The translations under genes were made by a program, and so were the position numbers. A DNA stretch of 64,000 nucleotides from contig NZ_QEWJ01000006.1 of NCBI RefSeq assembly GCF_004127215.1, positions 1-64,000 of the forward strand, given 5' to 3'. Shown here one piece after another: positions 1 through 9,597 of this stretch. Under the pieces are notes generated by a model. The model worked only from the letters and a program-made list of their open reading frames with translations. It had not been told where the DNA came from and searched no databases. How positions within the stretch are numbered: the stretch's first letter is position 1; each line of letters begins with the position of its first letter. The DNA is from Streptococcus oralis (GTDB lineage Bacteria > Bacillota > Bacilli > Lactobacillales > Streptococcaceae).

Positions 1-10
1 TTACTCAGAG

Positions 11-126
11 TTAAGTGACGATAGCCTAGGAGATACACCTGTACCCATGCCGAACACAGCAGTTAAGCCCTAGAACGCCGGAAGTAGTTGGGGGTTGCCC
101 CCTGTGAGATATGGAAGTCGCTTAGC
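11..126 (+). rRNA. rrf: 5S ribosomal RNA
   Basis: The sequence matches the streptococcal 5S rRNA pattern: the 5' end TTAAGTGACGATAGC can pair with the 3' end GGAAGTCGCTTAG, and the conserved CCGAACACAGCAGTTAAGC block lies inside. About 116 nt, the normal length. It is the distal end of an rrn operon whose 16S and 23S genes would lie upstream, outside the window. Four bases separate it from the first tRNA, so rRNA and tRNAs are probably cotranscribed. Ends are accurate to a few bases. Confidence 0.95.
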
Positions 127-130
127 TTTT

Positions 131-203
131 GGGAGTTTAGCTCAGCTGGGAGAGCATCTGCCTTACAAGCAGAGGGTCAGCGGTTCGATCCCGTTAACTC
201 CCA
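131..203 (+). tRNA. tRNA-Val (TAC)
   Basis: Cloverleaf with acceptor GGGAGTT/AACTCCC, anticodon stem TCTGC/GCAGA and loop CTTACAA, giving anticodon TAC. First tRNA after 5S rRNA. CCA is not encoded, as in the other tRNAs of this array. Confidence 0.95.
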
Positions 204-205
204 TA

Positions 206-278
206 GGTCCCGTAGTGTAGCGGTTATCACGTCGCCCTGTCACGGCGAAGATCGCGGGTTCGATTCCCGTCGGGACCG
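206..278 (+). tRNA. tRNA-Asp (GTC)
   Basis: Acceptor GGTCCCG/CGGGACC, discriminator G, anticodon loop CTGTCAC with anticodon GTC. The T-arm GCGGGTTCGATTCCCGT is normal. Confidence 0.95.
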
Positions 279-302
279 TTTAAGATAACGGAAGTTATTT
301 TA

Positions 303-375
303 GACTCGTTAGCTCAGTTGGTAGAGCAATTGACTTTTAATCAATGGGTCACTGGTTCGAGCCCAGTACGGGTCA
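303..375 (+). tRNA. tRNA-Lys (TTT)
   Basis: Acceptor GACTCGT/ACGGGTC, anticodon stem ATTGA/TCAAT and loop CTTTTAA, so anticodon TTT. Discriminator A. Confidence 0.95.
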
Positions 376-380
376 TATTT

Positions 381-462
381 GCGGGTTTGGCGGAATTGGC
401 AGACGCACCAGATTTAGGATCTGGCGCTTAACGGCGTGGGGGTTCAAGTCCCTTAACCCGCA
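381..462 (+). tRNA. tRNA-Leu (TAG)
   Basis: Class II tRNA with a long variable arm. Acceptor GCGGGTT/AACCCGC, anticodon loop TTTAGGA with anticodon TAG. Confidence 0.95.
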
Positions 463-474
463 TAATAGAGATTA

Positions 475-547
475 GCCGGCTTAGCTCAGTTGGTAGAGCA
501 TCTGATTTGTAATCAGAGGGTCGCGTGTTCAAGTCATGTAGCCGGCA
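475..547 (+). tRNA. tRNA-Thr (TGT)
   Basis: Acceptor GCCGGCT/AGCCGGC, anticodon loop TTTGTAA with anticodon TGT, discriminator A. Confidence 0.95.
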
Positions 548-574
548 TTTTTTTATATAGAATAAGAGGTCGAT

Positions 575-646
575 GCGAACGTAGTTCAGTGGTAGAACAC
601 CACCTTGCCAAGGTGGGGGTCGCGGGTTCGAATCCCGTCGTTCGCT
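575..646 (+). tRNA. tRNA-Gly (GCC)
   Basis: Acceptor GCGAACG/CGTTCGC, discriminator T, anticodon loop TTGCCAA with anticodon GCC. One of two glycine tRNAs in the array. Confidence 0.95.
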
Positions 647-653
647 TAGAGAG

Positions 654-739
654 GCCGGGGTGGCGGAACTGGCAGACGCACAGGACTTAAAATCCTGCGA
701 TTGGTAACGATCGTACCGGTTCGATTCCGGTCCTCGGCA
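654..739 (+). tRNA. tRNA-Leu (TAA)
   Basis: Class II tRNA with a long variable arm. Acceptor GCCGGGG pairs with CCTCGGC with one G-T wobble. Anticodon loop CTTAAAA gives TAA. Confidence 0.95.
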
Positions 740-750
740 TATACTAATGG

Positions 751-824
751 GCACCCTTAGCTCAACTGGATAGAGTACCTGACTACGAATCAGGCGGTTA
801 GAGGTTCGACTCCTCTAGGGTGCA
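751..824 (+). tRNA. tRNA-Arg (ACG)
   Basis: Acceptor GCACCCT/AGGGTGC, anticodon loop CTACGAA with anticodon ACG. From general knowledge, A34 would be deaminated to inosine by TadA. Confidence 0.95.
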
Positions 825-837
825 TTTTTTTATAAAA

Positions 838-911
838 CGGGAAGTAGCTCAGCTTGGTAGAGTACTTGGTTTGGGACCAAGGTGTCGCAGGTTCGAATCC
901 TGTCTTCCCGA
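838..911 (+). tRNA. tRNA-Pro (TGG)
   Basis: Acceptor CGGGAAG/CTTCCCG, anticodon loop TTTGGGA with anticodon TGG, discriminator A. Confidence 0.95.
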
Positions 912-916
912 TTGAT

Positions 917-990
917 GGCGGTGTAGCTCAGCTGGCTAGAGCGTCCGGTTCATACCCGGGAGGTCGGGGGTTCGATCCCCTTCGCCGCTA
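917..990 (+). tRNA. tRNA-Met (CAT), elongator
   Basis: Acceptor GGCGGTG pairs with 3' CGCCGCT with a G1-T72 wobble. Anticodon CAT in loop TTCATAC. The body closely resembles the elongator tRNA-Met of Bacillus. It lacks the C1-A72 mismatch of an initiator. Confidence 0.88.
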
Positions 991-1003
991 TAATGATCTT
1001 GTT

Positions 1004-1077
1004 GGACCTTTAGCTCAGCTGGTTAGAGCTCTCGGCTCATAACCGAGTGGTCGTAGGTTCAAGTCCTACAAGGTCCA
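1004..1077 (+). tRNA. tRNA with CAT anticodon, probably tRNA-Ile2
   Basis: Acceptor GGACCTT/AAGGTCC and anticodon CAT in loop CTCATAA. It differs clearly from the elongator Met tRNA at 917 and from the initiator at 1189. The body resembles the Bacillus tRNA-Ile2, whose CAT wobble C is changed to lysidine by TilS to read ATA. Automated tools usually call such genes Met, so the identity is inferred. Confidence 0.75.
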
Positions 1078-1088
1078 TTGAAAATAAT

Positions 1089-1178
1089 GGAGGATTACCC
1101 AAGTCCGGCTGAAGGGAACGGTCTTGAAAACCGTCAGGCGTGTAAAAGCGTGCGTGGGTTCGAATCCCACATCCTCCT
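1089..1178 (+). tRNA. tRNA-Ser (TGA)
   Basis: Class II tRNA, 90 nt, with a long variable arm. Acceptor GGAGGAT/ATCCTCC, anticodon loop CTTGAAA with anticodon TGA. Confidence 0.94.
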
Positions 1179-1188
1179 TTCATAATAA

Positions 1189-1262
<74 letters not shown>

Positions 1263-1265
1263 TTT

Positions 1266-1338
1266 GGCTCGGTAGCTCAGTTGGTAGAGCAATGGATTGA
1301 AGCTCCATGTGTCGGCGGTTCGATTCCGTCTCGCGCCA
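1266..1338 (+). tRNA. tRNA-Phe (GAA)
   Basis: Anticodon loop TTGAAGC within stem GGA/TCC, anticodon GAA. Acceptor GGCTCGG pairs with TCGCGCC except for a T4-C69 mismatch. The rest of the cloverleaf is regular. Confidence 0.93.
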
Positions 1339-1353
1339 TATCATATTTTGTAA

Positions 1354-1424
1354 GCGGATGTAGTTTAGTGGTAAAACTACAGCCTTCCAAGCTGTTGTCG
1401 CGAGTTCGATTCTCGTCACCCGCT
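1354..1424 (+). tRNA. tRNA-Gly (TCC)
   Basis: 71 nt. Acceptor GCGGATG/CACCCGC with one mismatch, anticodon loop CTTCCAA with anticodon TCC, discriminator T. Confidence 0.93.
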
Positions 1425-1456
1425 TTGAACTTTGTTCAATACCAAGTTTTTAACTT

Positions 1457-1530
<74 letters not shown>

Positions 1531-1545
1531 TTTGATTATTATAAT

Positions 1546-1633
1546 GGAGAATTACTCAAGAGGCTGAAGAGGACGGTTTGCTAAATCGTTAGGTCGGGTA
1601 ACTGGCGCGGGGGTTCGAATCCCCCATTCTCCG
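1546..1633 (+). tRNA. tRNA-Ser (GCT)
   Basis: Class II tRNA, 88 nt. Acceptor GGAGAAT/ATTCTCC, discriminator G, anticodon loop TTGCTAA with anticodon GCT. Last tRNA of the array. Confidence 0.95.
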
Positions 1634-1639
1634 TAAACT

Positions 1640-1660
1640 AAGAGTGTCATCTCTTTTTTT
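1640..1660 (+). terminator. Short hairpin and T-run after tRNA array
   Basis: AAGAG / CTCTT stem with a 6-nt loop followed by T-rich sequence, 6 nt after the last tRNA. The stem is short, so termination may be partial. A stronger hairpin just downstream is split by the insertion sequence. Confidence 0.5.
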
Positions 1661-1750
1661 ATTGTCTTTGTGTGATAAGTTTACCCCCTCTTAGTGAACT
1701 GCACCCCAAAAGTTAGACAGAAAAAATCTAGCTTTTGGGGTGTTTTTATT

Positions 1751-2287
1751 ATGAAGTTAACTTATGATGATAAAGTTCAGATCTATGAACTAAGAAAGCA
1801 AGGACAAAGCTTCAAGCAGCTTTCAAAAAGATTTGGAGTGGATGTTGCTGGTCTAAAGTATATGGTGAAATTAATTGACCGTCATGGCATAGAAATCGTT
1901 AAAAAAGGGAAGAATCGTTACTATTCTTCTAAATTGAAACAAGAAATGATGGATAAAGTCTTGCTGGAAGGTCGTTCGCAAAGAAGTGTCAGTCTTGATT
2001 ATGCTCTCCCAAACCAAGGAATGCTTCCAAATTGGCTGGCGCAATACAAGAAAAACGAGTATACTATTCTTGAGAAAACAAGAGGGAGACCAGCTAAAAT
2101 GGGACGTAAACGGAAGAAAACTTGGGAAGAAATGACAGAACTGGAGCGACTTCAGGAGGAGAATGAACGCTTACGGACTGAGGTGGCCTACCTAAAAAAG
2201 TTAAAAGAGTTAGAGGAAAGGGAGGAAGCCCTAGAGCGAGAAAGGCAGAGACAGTTAGAGAAATGGTTTCAGGAGGATTTCGACTAG
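1751..2287 (+). CDS. IS3-family transposase OrfA
   Basis: 178 codons. The N-terminal half has helix-turn-helix character ([16 protein letters not shown] near residues 15-30) and would bind the terminal repeats. The C-terminal part is a long charged helix with leucine heptads ([20 protein letters not shown]), the usual OrfA leucine zipper. The ATG at 1751 was chosen. A GTG at 1694 keeps the frame open, but it straddles the IS boundary and would add 19 residues encoded by the inverted repeat. The last 25 nt overlap OrfB, and an A-AAA-AAG heptamer at 2194-2200 lies in this frame. Confidence 0.88.
   Translation: MKLTYDDKVQIYELRKQGQSFKQLSKRFGVDVAGLKYMVKLIDRHGIEIVKKGKNRYYSSKLKQEMMDKVLLEGRSQRSVSLDYALPNQGMLPNWLAQYKKNEYTILEKTRGRPAKMGRKRKKTWEEMTELERLQEENERLRTEVAYLKKLKELEEREEALERERQRQLEKWFQEDFD
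2194..2200 (+). promoter_or_regulatory. Candidate -1 ribosomal frameshift site A-AAA-AAG
   Basis: The heptamer lies exactly in the OrfA frame as CTA AAA AAG, after the last upstream stop of the OrfB frame (TGA 2179) and before the OrfA stop at 2285. That position is required to make an OrfAB transframe protein. A_AAA_AAG is the classic slip site of IS3-family elements. Confidence 0.75.
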
Positions 2288-3102
2288 ATTTTCTTCTTGA
2301 AACAGCACGTCTAGCTCGCTCGACTTACTATTATCAATTGAAGCAACTGGATGGGCTTGATAAAGATAAAGAGCTTAAAACCGAAATTCAGGCCATTTAT
2401 AGTGAGCATAAAGGAAATTACGGCTTTCGTAGAGTTACTCTTGAACTAAGAAATCGCGGATTTACAGTGAATCATAAAAAGGTTCAACGTCTAATGAAAA
2501 TACTTGGTCTAACAGCTCGTATTCGTCGTAAACGCAAGTATTCTTCCTACCAAGGAGAGATTGGCAAGAAAGCAGAGAATCTCATTCAACGCCAGTTTGA
2601 AGCATCAAGGCCAATGGAAAAGTGCTATACGGATGTGACAGAATTTGCCATTCCAAATAGCACACAGAAACTCTATTTATCGCCTGTTTTAGATGGATTT
2701 AACAGTGAAATTATTGCTTATCATCTTTCTACTTCGCCCAACTTAGAACAAGTGAAAGTCATGTTGGAACAGGCCTTCACAGAGAAACACTATGAGAATA
2801 CTATTTTACACAGCGACCAAGGCTGGCAATACCAACACGATTCTTATCATCGGTTCCTAGAGAGTAAGGGAATTCATGCATCCATGTCACACAAGGGCAA
2901 CAGCCCAGACAATGGTATGATGGAGTCCTTCTTCGGTATTCTTAAGTCTGAGATGTTTTATGGTTATGAGAAGTCGTTTAAATCACTTGAACAATTGGAA
3001 CAAGTTATTGTAGACTATATTGATTACTATAACAATAAACGAATTAAGGTCAAACTAAAAGGACTCAGTCCAGTGCAATACAGAGCTAAATCCTTCGGAT
3101 AA
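2263..3102 (+). CDS. IS3-family transposase OrfB (DDE integrase catalytic subunit)
   Basis: 279 residues from ATG 2263, in the -1 frame of OrfA. It contains an integrase-type helix-turn-helix segment ([14 protein letters not shown]) and the DDE core: D in YTDVTEF, D in HSDQGWQYQ, and E in [13 protein letters not shown]. The frame is open upstream to a TGA at 2179, which includes the slippery A-AAA-AAG at 2194-2200. The active product is therefore probably an OrfAB fusion made by -1 frameshifting. No strong ribosome site precedes 2263. No inactivating change was seen. Confidence 0.9.
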   Translation: MVSGGFRLDFLLETARLARSTYYYQLKQLDGLDKDKELKTEIQAIYSEHKGNYGFRRVTLELRNRGFTVNHKKVQRLMKILGLTARIRRKRKYSSYQGEIGKKAENLIQRQFEASRPMEKCYTDVTEFAIPNSTQKLYLSPVLDGFNSEIIAYHLSTSPNLEQVKVMLEQAFTEKHYENTILHSDQGWQYQHDSYHRFLESKGIHASMSHKGNSPDNGMMESFFGILKSEMFYGYEKSFKSLEQLEQVIVDYIDYYNNKRIKVKLKGLSPVQYRAKSFG

Positions 3103-3159
3103 ATTAATTGTCTAACTTTTTGGGGTCAGTACATAGTTTACAAGAGGGGGATTTTATTA

Positions 3160-4095
3160 TTACCAGCTCGTTAGGGATATTTCTCCGCTATTTAGCCAAA
3201 TTGTTTTTTTATCTTCTAGTTCGACTTGAAGTTGACCTGTGTTTGAGATGTCTTTTGCAAGGCCTTTTTTCTCTTTTCCATCTAGCTGGAAGGTGACTTC
3301 TTTTCCAAGAACTAAAGATCTCTCTTTATAGATATAAAGTAGCTCATCTGGATCAGTCTTGTAGAAACAGGTCCATATTTCGCTAATCAACTCATTGCGG
3401 CTAATTGGGGTAGGTAGTGTGAATAAACTTCCTGCTTTCTCGTTTAAATCGTCTGGGAAATTTGTAATAGAAAAATTTATTCCAAGTCCGATAATGACAT
3501 CTGTCACTAAACCTGTTTCAACGGACGTCATAGCTTCGGTAAGGATACCTGCTATTTTTTTATGTTTAAAGTAGATGTCATTTACCCATTTGATATCTAC
3601 TTCAATCAAGGTCAGATTTTTAATCGCTTTGTAAATTGCACCAGCTACAAGGAGAGTATAGGAAGGAAGTTTTTCATAGGGAAGATTTGGTTGAATATGC
3701 AAGGACATATAAATTCCCCCTTGAGAAGGTGAGTAGTAAGGACGCTGAAAGCGTCCACGCCCTGCTGTCTGACATGTGGAAAGATAGAGGGTGTTTCCCT
3801 TGTTTCCATCCTCAATACCTTTTTTTGCATCTGTTTGTGTTGATTTGGTTTCAGGTTTGTAGAGAATGGTTAAGTTGGTTTTTTCTTGAATCAAATCAGG
3901 CAATATCAAATCACCTTGAATAAGCTTGTATCCTCTATTTTTGATACTGTCAATTTCTAAGCCTTCTAATTGAAGGCGTTGGATTGCTTTCCATATGGAT
4001 GTCCGACTTAGATTCAGTTCTTCGCCAATTTTTTCCCCACTGACATAGTCGTTTTCTCTGGCTAGTATTTGGTAGACTAGTTGGTGTGATTTCAT
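3160..4095 (-). CDS. birA: Bifunctional biotin ligase / biotin operon repressor BirA
   Basis: 311 residues, normal for Gram-positive BirA. The N-terminal winged helix (residues 1-60, EELNLSRTSIWKAIQRLQ) is the DNA-binding part. The ligase domain has the ATP/biotin loop GRGRFQRP, the KWVNDI motif with the catalytic lysine, and a C-terminal SH3-like domain. It activates biotin to biotinyl-AMP and transfers it to acetyl-CoA carboxylase carrier protein. It converges with the tRNA operon. Its natural terminator hairpin appears split by the IS. Start ATG at 4095 is preceded by a purine-rich AGGAAAG site. Confidence 0.95.
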   Translation of the reverse strand: MKSHQLVYQILARENDYVSGEKIGEELNLSRTSIWKAIQRLQLEGLEIDSIKNRGYKLIQGDLILPDLIQEKTNLTILYKPETKSTQTDAKKGIEDGNKGNTLYLSTCQTAGRGRFQRPYYSPSQGGIYMSLHIQPNLPYEKLPSYTLLVAGAIYKAIKNLTLIEVDIKWVNDIYFKHKKIAGILTEAMTSVETGLVTDVIIGLGINFSITNFPDDLNEKAGSLFTLPTPISRNELISEIWTCFYKTDPDELLYIYKERSLVLGKEVTFQLDGKEKKGLAKDISNTGQLQVELEDKKTIWLNSGEISLTSW

Positions 4096-4311
4096 ACTTT
4101 CTTTCCTTTTTACTGTCGTTCAATAGTAGATATTTTCGCCTTTCTTATATTCTACCATAGCTTTTCCTTTTTTAGGAAGTTTACTTCTTTTTCATCAGCG
4201 ACAATTTTTTTGTAATGCTTATTATGACAGAGTGCATATACTTGTATTCCTACCTAAAAGTTTTTTCATTTTGATAACGTGTTCATTGTTCCCAAATGAC
4301 GGAAAAAATGG

Positions 4312-4317
4312 TAGAAT
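4312..4317 (+). promoter_or_regulatory. Extended -10 promoter for the membrane protein gene
   Basis: TGG-TAGAAT (4309-4317) fits an extended -10. It lies about 57 nt before the TTG start at 4374, and an upstream ATG at 4296 would overlap it. No good -35 is needed or seen. Confidence 0.45.
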
Positions 4318-4373
4318 ATAAAGATAGTTTAGCATTTATCTTCTGGAGAAATCCAGAACAGAAAGGATCCGTT

Positions 4374-5567
4374 TTGAAATCAATTGGATTACTGGATAAG
4401 ATAAGAGGGCTTTCGAAAAAAGATTTCTTTTTGTATTTGATGATCATAAGTATCTTTTTACCTTTTTATTTATTCTTAGGGCTCTTTGCTTTATATTTGA
4501 TAGGTTTACTTGTTACTGGAGAGATGAAGGGAATTATCAAAGGATTGGCCAAACATCCTGTACTTCTCTTTTTTATTGCCTACAGTAGTATCATCTCCAT
4601 CGTCGCCAAGAACTGGCTTGGATTGGTTGCATCTTTACTGATGTTTCTCTTCCTCATTTTCTTTAGTTTTTACCAGAAACGTTTGACACATGCTTTCTTC
4701 CGTTTGATTTTGCAAACAATCTTGTTTGGCAGTGTGCTCTCCGCGGCTTTTGCTACTTTGGAGCATTTCCAAATTGTAAAGAAATTTAACTATGCCTTTC
4801 TTTCGCCTAATATGCAAGTATGGCACCAGAACCGTGCAGAGGTAACCTTCTTTAATCCGAATTACTATGGGATTATCTGTTGTTTCTGTATCATGATTGC
4901 CTTTTATCTCTTTACAACGACCAAGTTAAAATGGTTAAAAGTCTTTTGTGTGCTAGCAGGTTTTGTAAATCTATTTGGTTTGAATTTTACGCAGAATCGA
5001 ACAGCCTTTCCTGCCATTATCGCTGGTGCGATTATTTATCTTTTTACAACCATTAAAAACTGGCGTGCCTTCTGGCTCAGTATTGGAGTTTTCGGGATTG
5101 GCCTTTGCTTCCTCTTCTCAAGCGATTTGGGTGTCCGTATGGGAACATTAGATTCTTCAATGGAGGAGCGTGTTTCAATCTGGAATGCGGGTATGACTTT
5201 GTTTAAACAAAATCCTATCTGGGGTGAAGGACCACTGACCTATATGAATTCCTATCCGAGAATCCATGCTCCCTATCACGAACACGCGCACAGTCTTTAC
5301 ATTGATACCATTTTGAGTTATGGCTTAATTGGAACAATTCTCCTATCCATTTCTTCGGTTATCCCAGTTCATATGATGATGGATATGAGTCAGGAGTCTG
5401 GTAAACGACCAATTATCGGTCTTTATCTCTCCTTCCTTACAGTAGTAGCTGTACATGGAATTTTTGACCTGGCTCTCTTCTGGGTTCAGTCAGGATTTAT
5501 CTTCTTGTTGGTTATGTGCAGTTTACCACTGGAACATCGTACCTTAGTAGCGGACATGACGGACTAA
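4374..5567 (+). CDS. O-antigen ligase / polymerase-like membrane protein
   Basis: About 397 residues with roughly ten hydrophobic segments. The large hydrophilic loop contains TQNRTAFPA and later WGEGPLTYMNSYP with HEHAHSLYIDTILSYGLIG, a pattern of the Wzy/O-antigen-ligase superfamily that joins lipid-linked glycans. The actual substrate is unknown. The start is debatable: the frame is open from ATG 4296, but TTG at 4374 has a strong AAAGGA site 6 nt upstream and follows an extended -10 at 4309-4317 that would lie inside the longer version. Followed by a terminator. Confidence 0.8.
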   Translation: MKSIGLLDKIRGLSKKDFFLYLMIISIFLPFYLFLGLFALYLIGLLVTGEMKGIIKGLAKHPVLLFFIAYSSIISIVAKNWLGLVASLLMFLFLIFFSFYQKRLTHAFFRLILQTILFGSVLSAAFATLEHFQIVKKFNYAFLSPNMQVWHQNRAEVTFFNPNYYGIICCFCIMIAFYLFTTTKLKWLKVFCVLAGFVNLFGLNFTQNRTAFPAIIAGAIIYLFTTIKNWRAFWLSIGVFGIGLCFLFSSDLGVRMGTLDSSMEERVSIWNAGMTLFKQNPIWGEGPLTYMNSYPRIHAPYHEHAHSLYIDTILSYGLIGTILLSISSVIPVHMMMDMSQESGKRPIIGLYLSFLTVVAVHGIFDLALFWVQSGFIFLLVMCSLPLEHRTLVADMTD

Positions 5568-5584
5568 GTTTATAAATAGTGAAG

Positions 5585-5613
5585 ATCTTCTACCTTGAGT
5601 AGGAGATTTTTTT
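5585..5613 (+). terminator. Rho-independent terminator
   Basis: ATCTTCTAC / GTAGGAGAT stem with a 5-nt loop and a T-run, directly after the O-antigen-ligase-like gene. Confidence 0.75.
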
Positions 5614-5643
5614 AATTGCGAAATTATTCCCAAATTCAAACAG

Positions 5644-5672
5644 TTGACATATGAAATAATGGGTGTTACAAT
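5644..5672 (+). promoter_or_regulatory. Sigma-A promoter of the MarR-NmrA-ABC operon
   Basis: Consensus -35 TTGACA (5644-5649), 17-bp spacer, -10 TACAAT (5667-5672). It lies 35 bp before the marR-type gene start and probably drives the four genes to 9260. Confidence 0.85.
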
Positions 5673-5707
5673 AAAAATAATTCGATATAGAAGAAAATGG
5701 AGACGGA

Positions 5708-6157
5708 ATGGATAAGATGATAGGGGGCTACCAAACTCTACAGATTCGTTTATTGAATGGGCGTATCTTTCAAAAGCTATTGAGGAAGGAACCAGAAGCT
5801 CAATACAGAAGTGAACAAGGGAAAATTTTAACAGTGCTTTGGCAAAAAGAAAATGGTAGAGCAACTGCTACGGATATCGCCCTTGCTTCAGGACTAGCTA
5901 ACAATACCCTGACCAGCATGATTAAGAACTTAGAAGACCAGGGCTTGGTTACTGTAAAACCTTGTACTCAAGATAAGAGAAGAAAATTTGTTAGTTTGAC
6001 CGAATTGGGTTGGGCACAAAAGGAAATTGGGGATCGTGTTAGTAAAGAGTTGGGCGATATTTTCTACCAAGGCTTTTCGGATCAAGAAATCCGAGAATTT
6101 GAGGCTTATCAAGAGCGAATTATCTCAAATCTAAAAGCTAAAGAAAACGAACTATAG
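5708..6157 (+). CDS. MarR-family transcriptional regulator
   Basis: 149 residues with the winged helix-turn-helix of MarR proteins: TDIALASGLANNTLTSMIKNL as recognition region and the wing QDKRRKFVSLTELG. Such proteins are dimers that release DNA on binding small molecules. It is first in a tight operon with an NmrA-like oxidoreductase and an osmoprotectant-type ABC transporter, so it probably regulates them and itself. The effector is unknown. ATG 5708 has GGAG upstream. Confidence 0.9.
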   Translation: MDKMIGGYQTLQIRLLNGRIFQKLLRKEPEAQYRSEQGKILTVLWQKENGRATATDIALASGLANNTLTSMIKNLEDQGLVTVKPCTQDKRRKFVSLTELGWAQKEIGDRVSKELGDIFYQGFSDQEIREFEAYQERIISNLKAKENEL

Positions 6158-6165
6158 AAGGGAAA

Positions 6166-7018
6166 ATGCTTATGATTGGAATTACGGGTGTAACAGGGAA
6201 ATTAGGCTCCTATGTGCCTAATCTTGTCGATAAGAAAGGAATCGCTTCCGTCCATCTAGCACGAAGCCCAGAGCGTGCAAAAGTCTACGCGTCTGCGGAA
6301 ATTCGTAAGATGGTGTATGCCAATACTCCAGAGGTCGTTGAGGCCTTAAAGGGGCTCGATGTCCTGTTGATGGTCTCTGCTCGGGAAAATCCAGAGCGTG
6401 TGAAGGAACATAAGAGTTTTTTGGATGCCGCAAAGCTAGCGGGGGTGCAGCATATCGTCTATACCTCCTTTTACGGGGCAGATGAAAAGGCAACCATTAC
6501 CTTATCTCGGGATCATGCCCAGACGGAAGCTTATATCAAGGAGTTAGGATTCACCTACACTTTTCTAAGAGATAATTTCTACTTGGACTTATTTATTGAT
6601 ATTGCGCTTGAAAATGGAGAAATTCGTGGTCCTGCTGGCAGCGGCCTTGTGTCAGCTGTTGCCCGTAAGGATACATCTAGGATTGCAGCAGAAATTCTAT
6701 TAAATCCTAAGGAATGGGAAAATCAAACCTTAAATCTAACAGGGCCAGAGGATCTTTCCATGGAAGAGATCGTAGCGCATCTCTCAAAAGAGACCGGCAA
6801 CTCCATCAGGTATGTAGATGAATCGCTAGAAGAACCCTATGAGTCACGGAAAAAATGGCCAGCACAAACTTGGGAGTACGATGCCTGGGTCACTACCTAT
6901 ACAGCTATCAAAGTTGGGGAACAAGCTGGGGTTTCAACAGATGTCGAAAAAGTCCTAGGGAATCCAGCAAGTAGCCTATTGGATATTCTTAGAGACAGAA
7001 AACTTATTGAGGAAGAAC

Positions 7019-7026
<8 letters not shown>
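6166..7026 (+). CDS. NmrA-like NAD(P)-binding protein (SDR family)
   Basis: 286 residues. The N-terminus MIGITGVTGKLGSYV is a Rossmann motif (TGxTGxLG) of atypical short-chain dehydrogenases of the NmrA/QOR2 kind. YTSFYGAD occupies the position of the active-site segment. These proteins act as quinone reductases or redox sensors, and the substrate here is not predictable. The gene starts 8 nt after marR and overlaps the ABC ATPase start, so it is cotranscribed and probably translationally coupled. Confidence 0.85.
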
Positions 7027-9260
<2,234 letters not shown>

Positions 9261-9307
9261 ATTGAAAATGTCAAACTCAACTTCTTTAAACGACCATATA
9301 GAAAAAT

Positions 9308-9335
9308 GCTCAGACAATCTTGTCTGGGCTTTTTT
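9308..9335 (+). terminator. Rho-independent terminator after proWX
   Basis: GCTCAGACA / TGTCTGGGC stem with loop ATCT and a run of T. Confidence 0.85.
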
Positions 9336-9419
9336 AGTGTCAGAATTAATGATTTTCATTTTTAAATAGAAAATAAGAGGAAATTTTCAGGATTTTCTAA
9401 AATTTTACTGTAAATACAC

Positions 9420-9447
9420 TTGACTATTCAGATAATAGGTGTATAAT
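9420..9447 (+). promoter_or_regulatory. Promoter of pnuC
   Basis: -35 TTGACT (9420-9425), 16-bp spacer, -10 TATAAT (9442-9447). It implies a leader of about 145 nt before pnuC. Confidence 0.8.
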
Positions 9448-9454
9448 GTGTTGT

Positions 9455-9594
9455 GAACTACTTAACAAATAAAGATTTCCAGCTCATGTCGACTAAGAAT
9501 GGAAATCTTGTGTATAGACAGTTCAGTAGATATATAATAGAGCGTTGCGTCCGAAAGTCTATCCAGACACGGCTCTTTAAAAACAAAAGGAGAA
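9455..9594 (+). ncRNA. Structured 5' leader of pnuC, candidate NAD+-II (pnuC motif) riboswitch
   Basis: The untranslated leader is long for this genome and highly foldable. The first element is a 10-bp stem AAGATTTCCA (9472-9481) / TGGAAATCTT (9500-9509) enclosed by GAACT/AGTTC. The second element (9539-9576) has AGAGC/GCTCT enclosing GTTGCGTCCGAAAGTCT and AGAC, and ends just before the AAAGGAG ribosome site. Streptococcal pnuC genes are known to carry a pseudoknot riboswitch for NAD+ next to the ribosome site. The match is by position and appearance, not by covariance search. Confidence 0.55.
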
Positions 9595-9597
9595 AAT

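Larger units (their letters stand above)
1695..3133 (+). mobile_element. IS3-family insertion sequence (IS150-group type), apparently intact
   Basis: A 1439-bp element. Imperfect terminal inverted repeats: left TGAACTGCACCCCAAAAGTT, right (complement) TGTACTGACCCCAAAAAGTT. They are flanked by a 3-bp direct repeat TAG (1692-1694 and 3134-3136), consistent with target duplication. It carries two overlapping frames in the -1 relationship typical of IS3 elements and a complete DDE transposase. IS861-like elements of streptococci are of this type. I cannot name the exact IS without a database. Confidence 0.9.

Noticed and set aside
3108-3296. 62-residue plus-strand frame spanning the right IS end and birA
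   Set aside because: Crosses the IS boundary and is antisense to birA; no coding signal.
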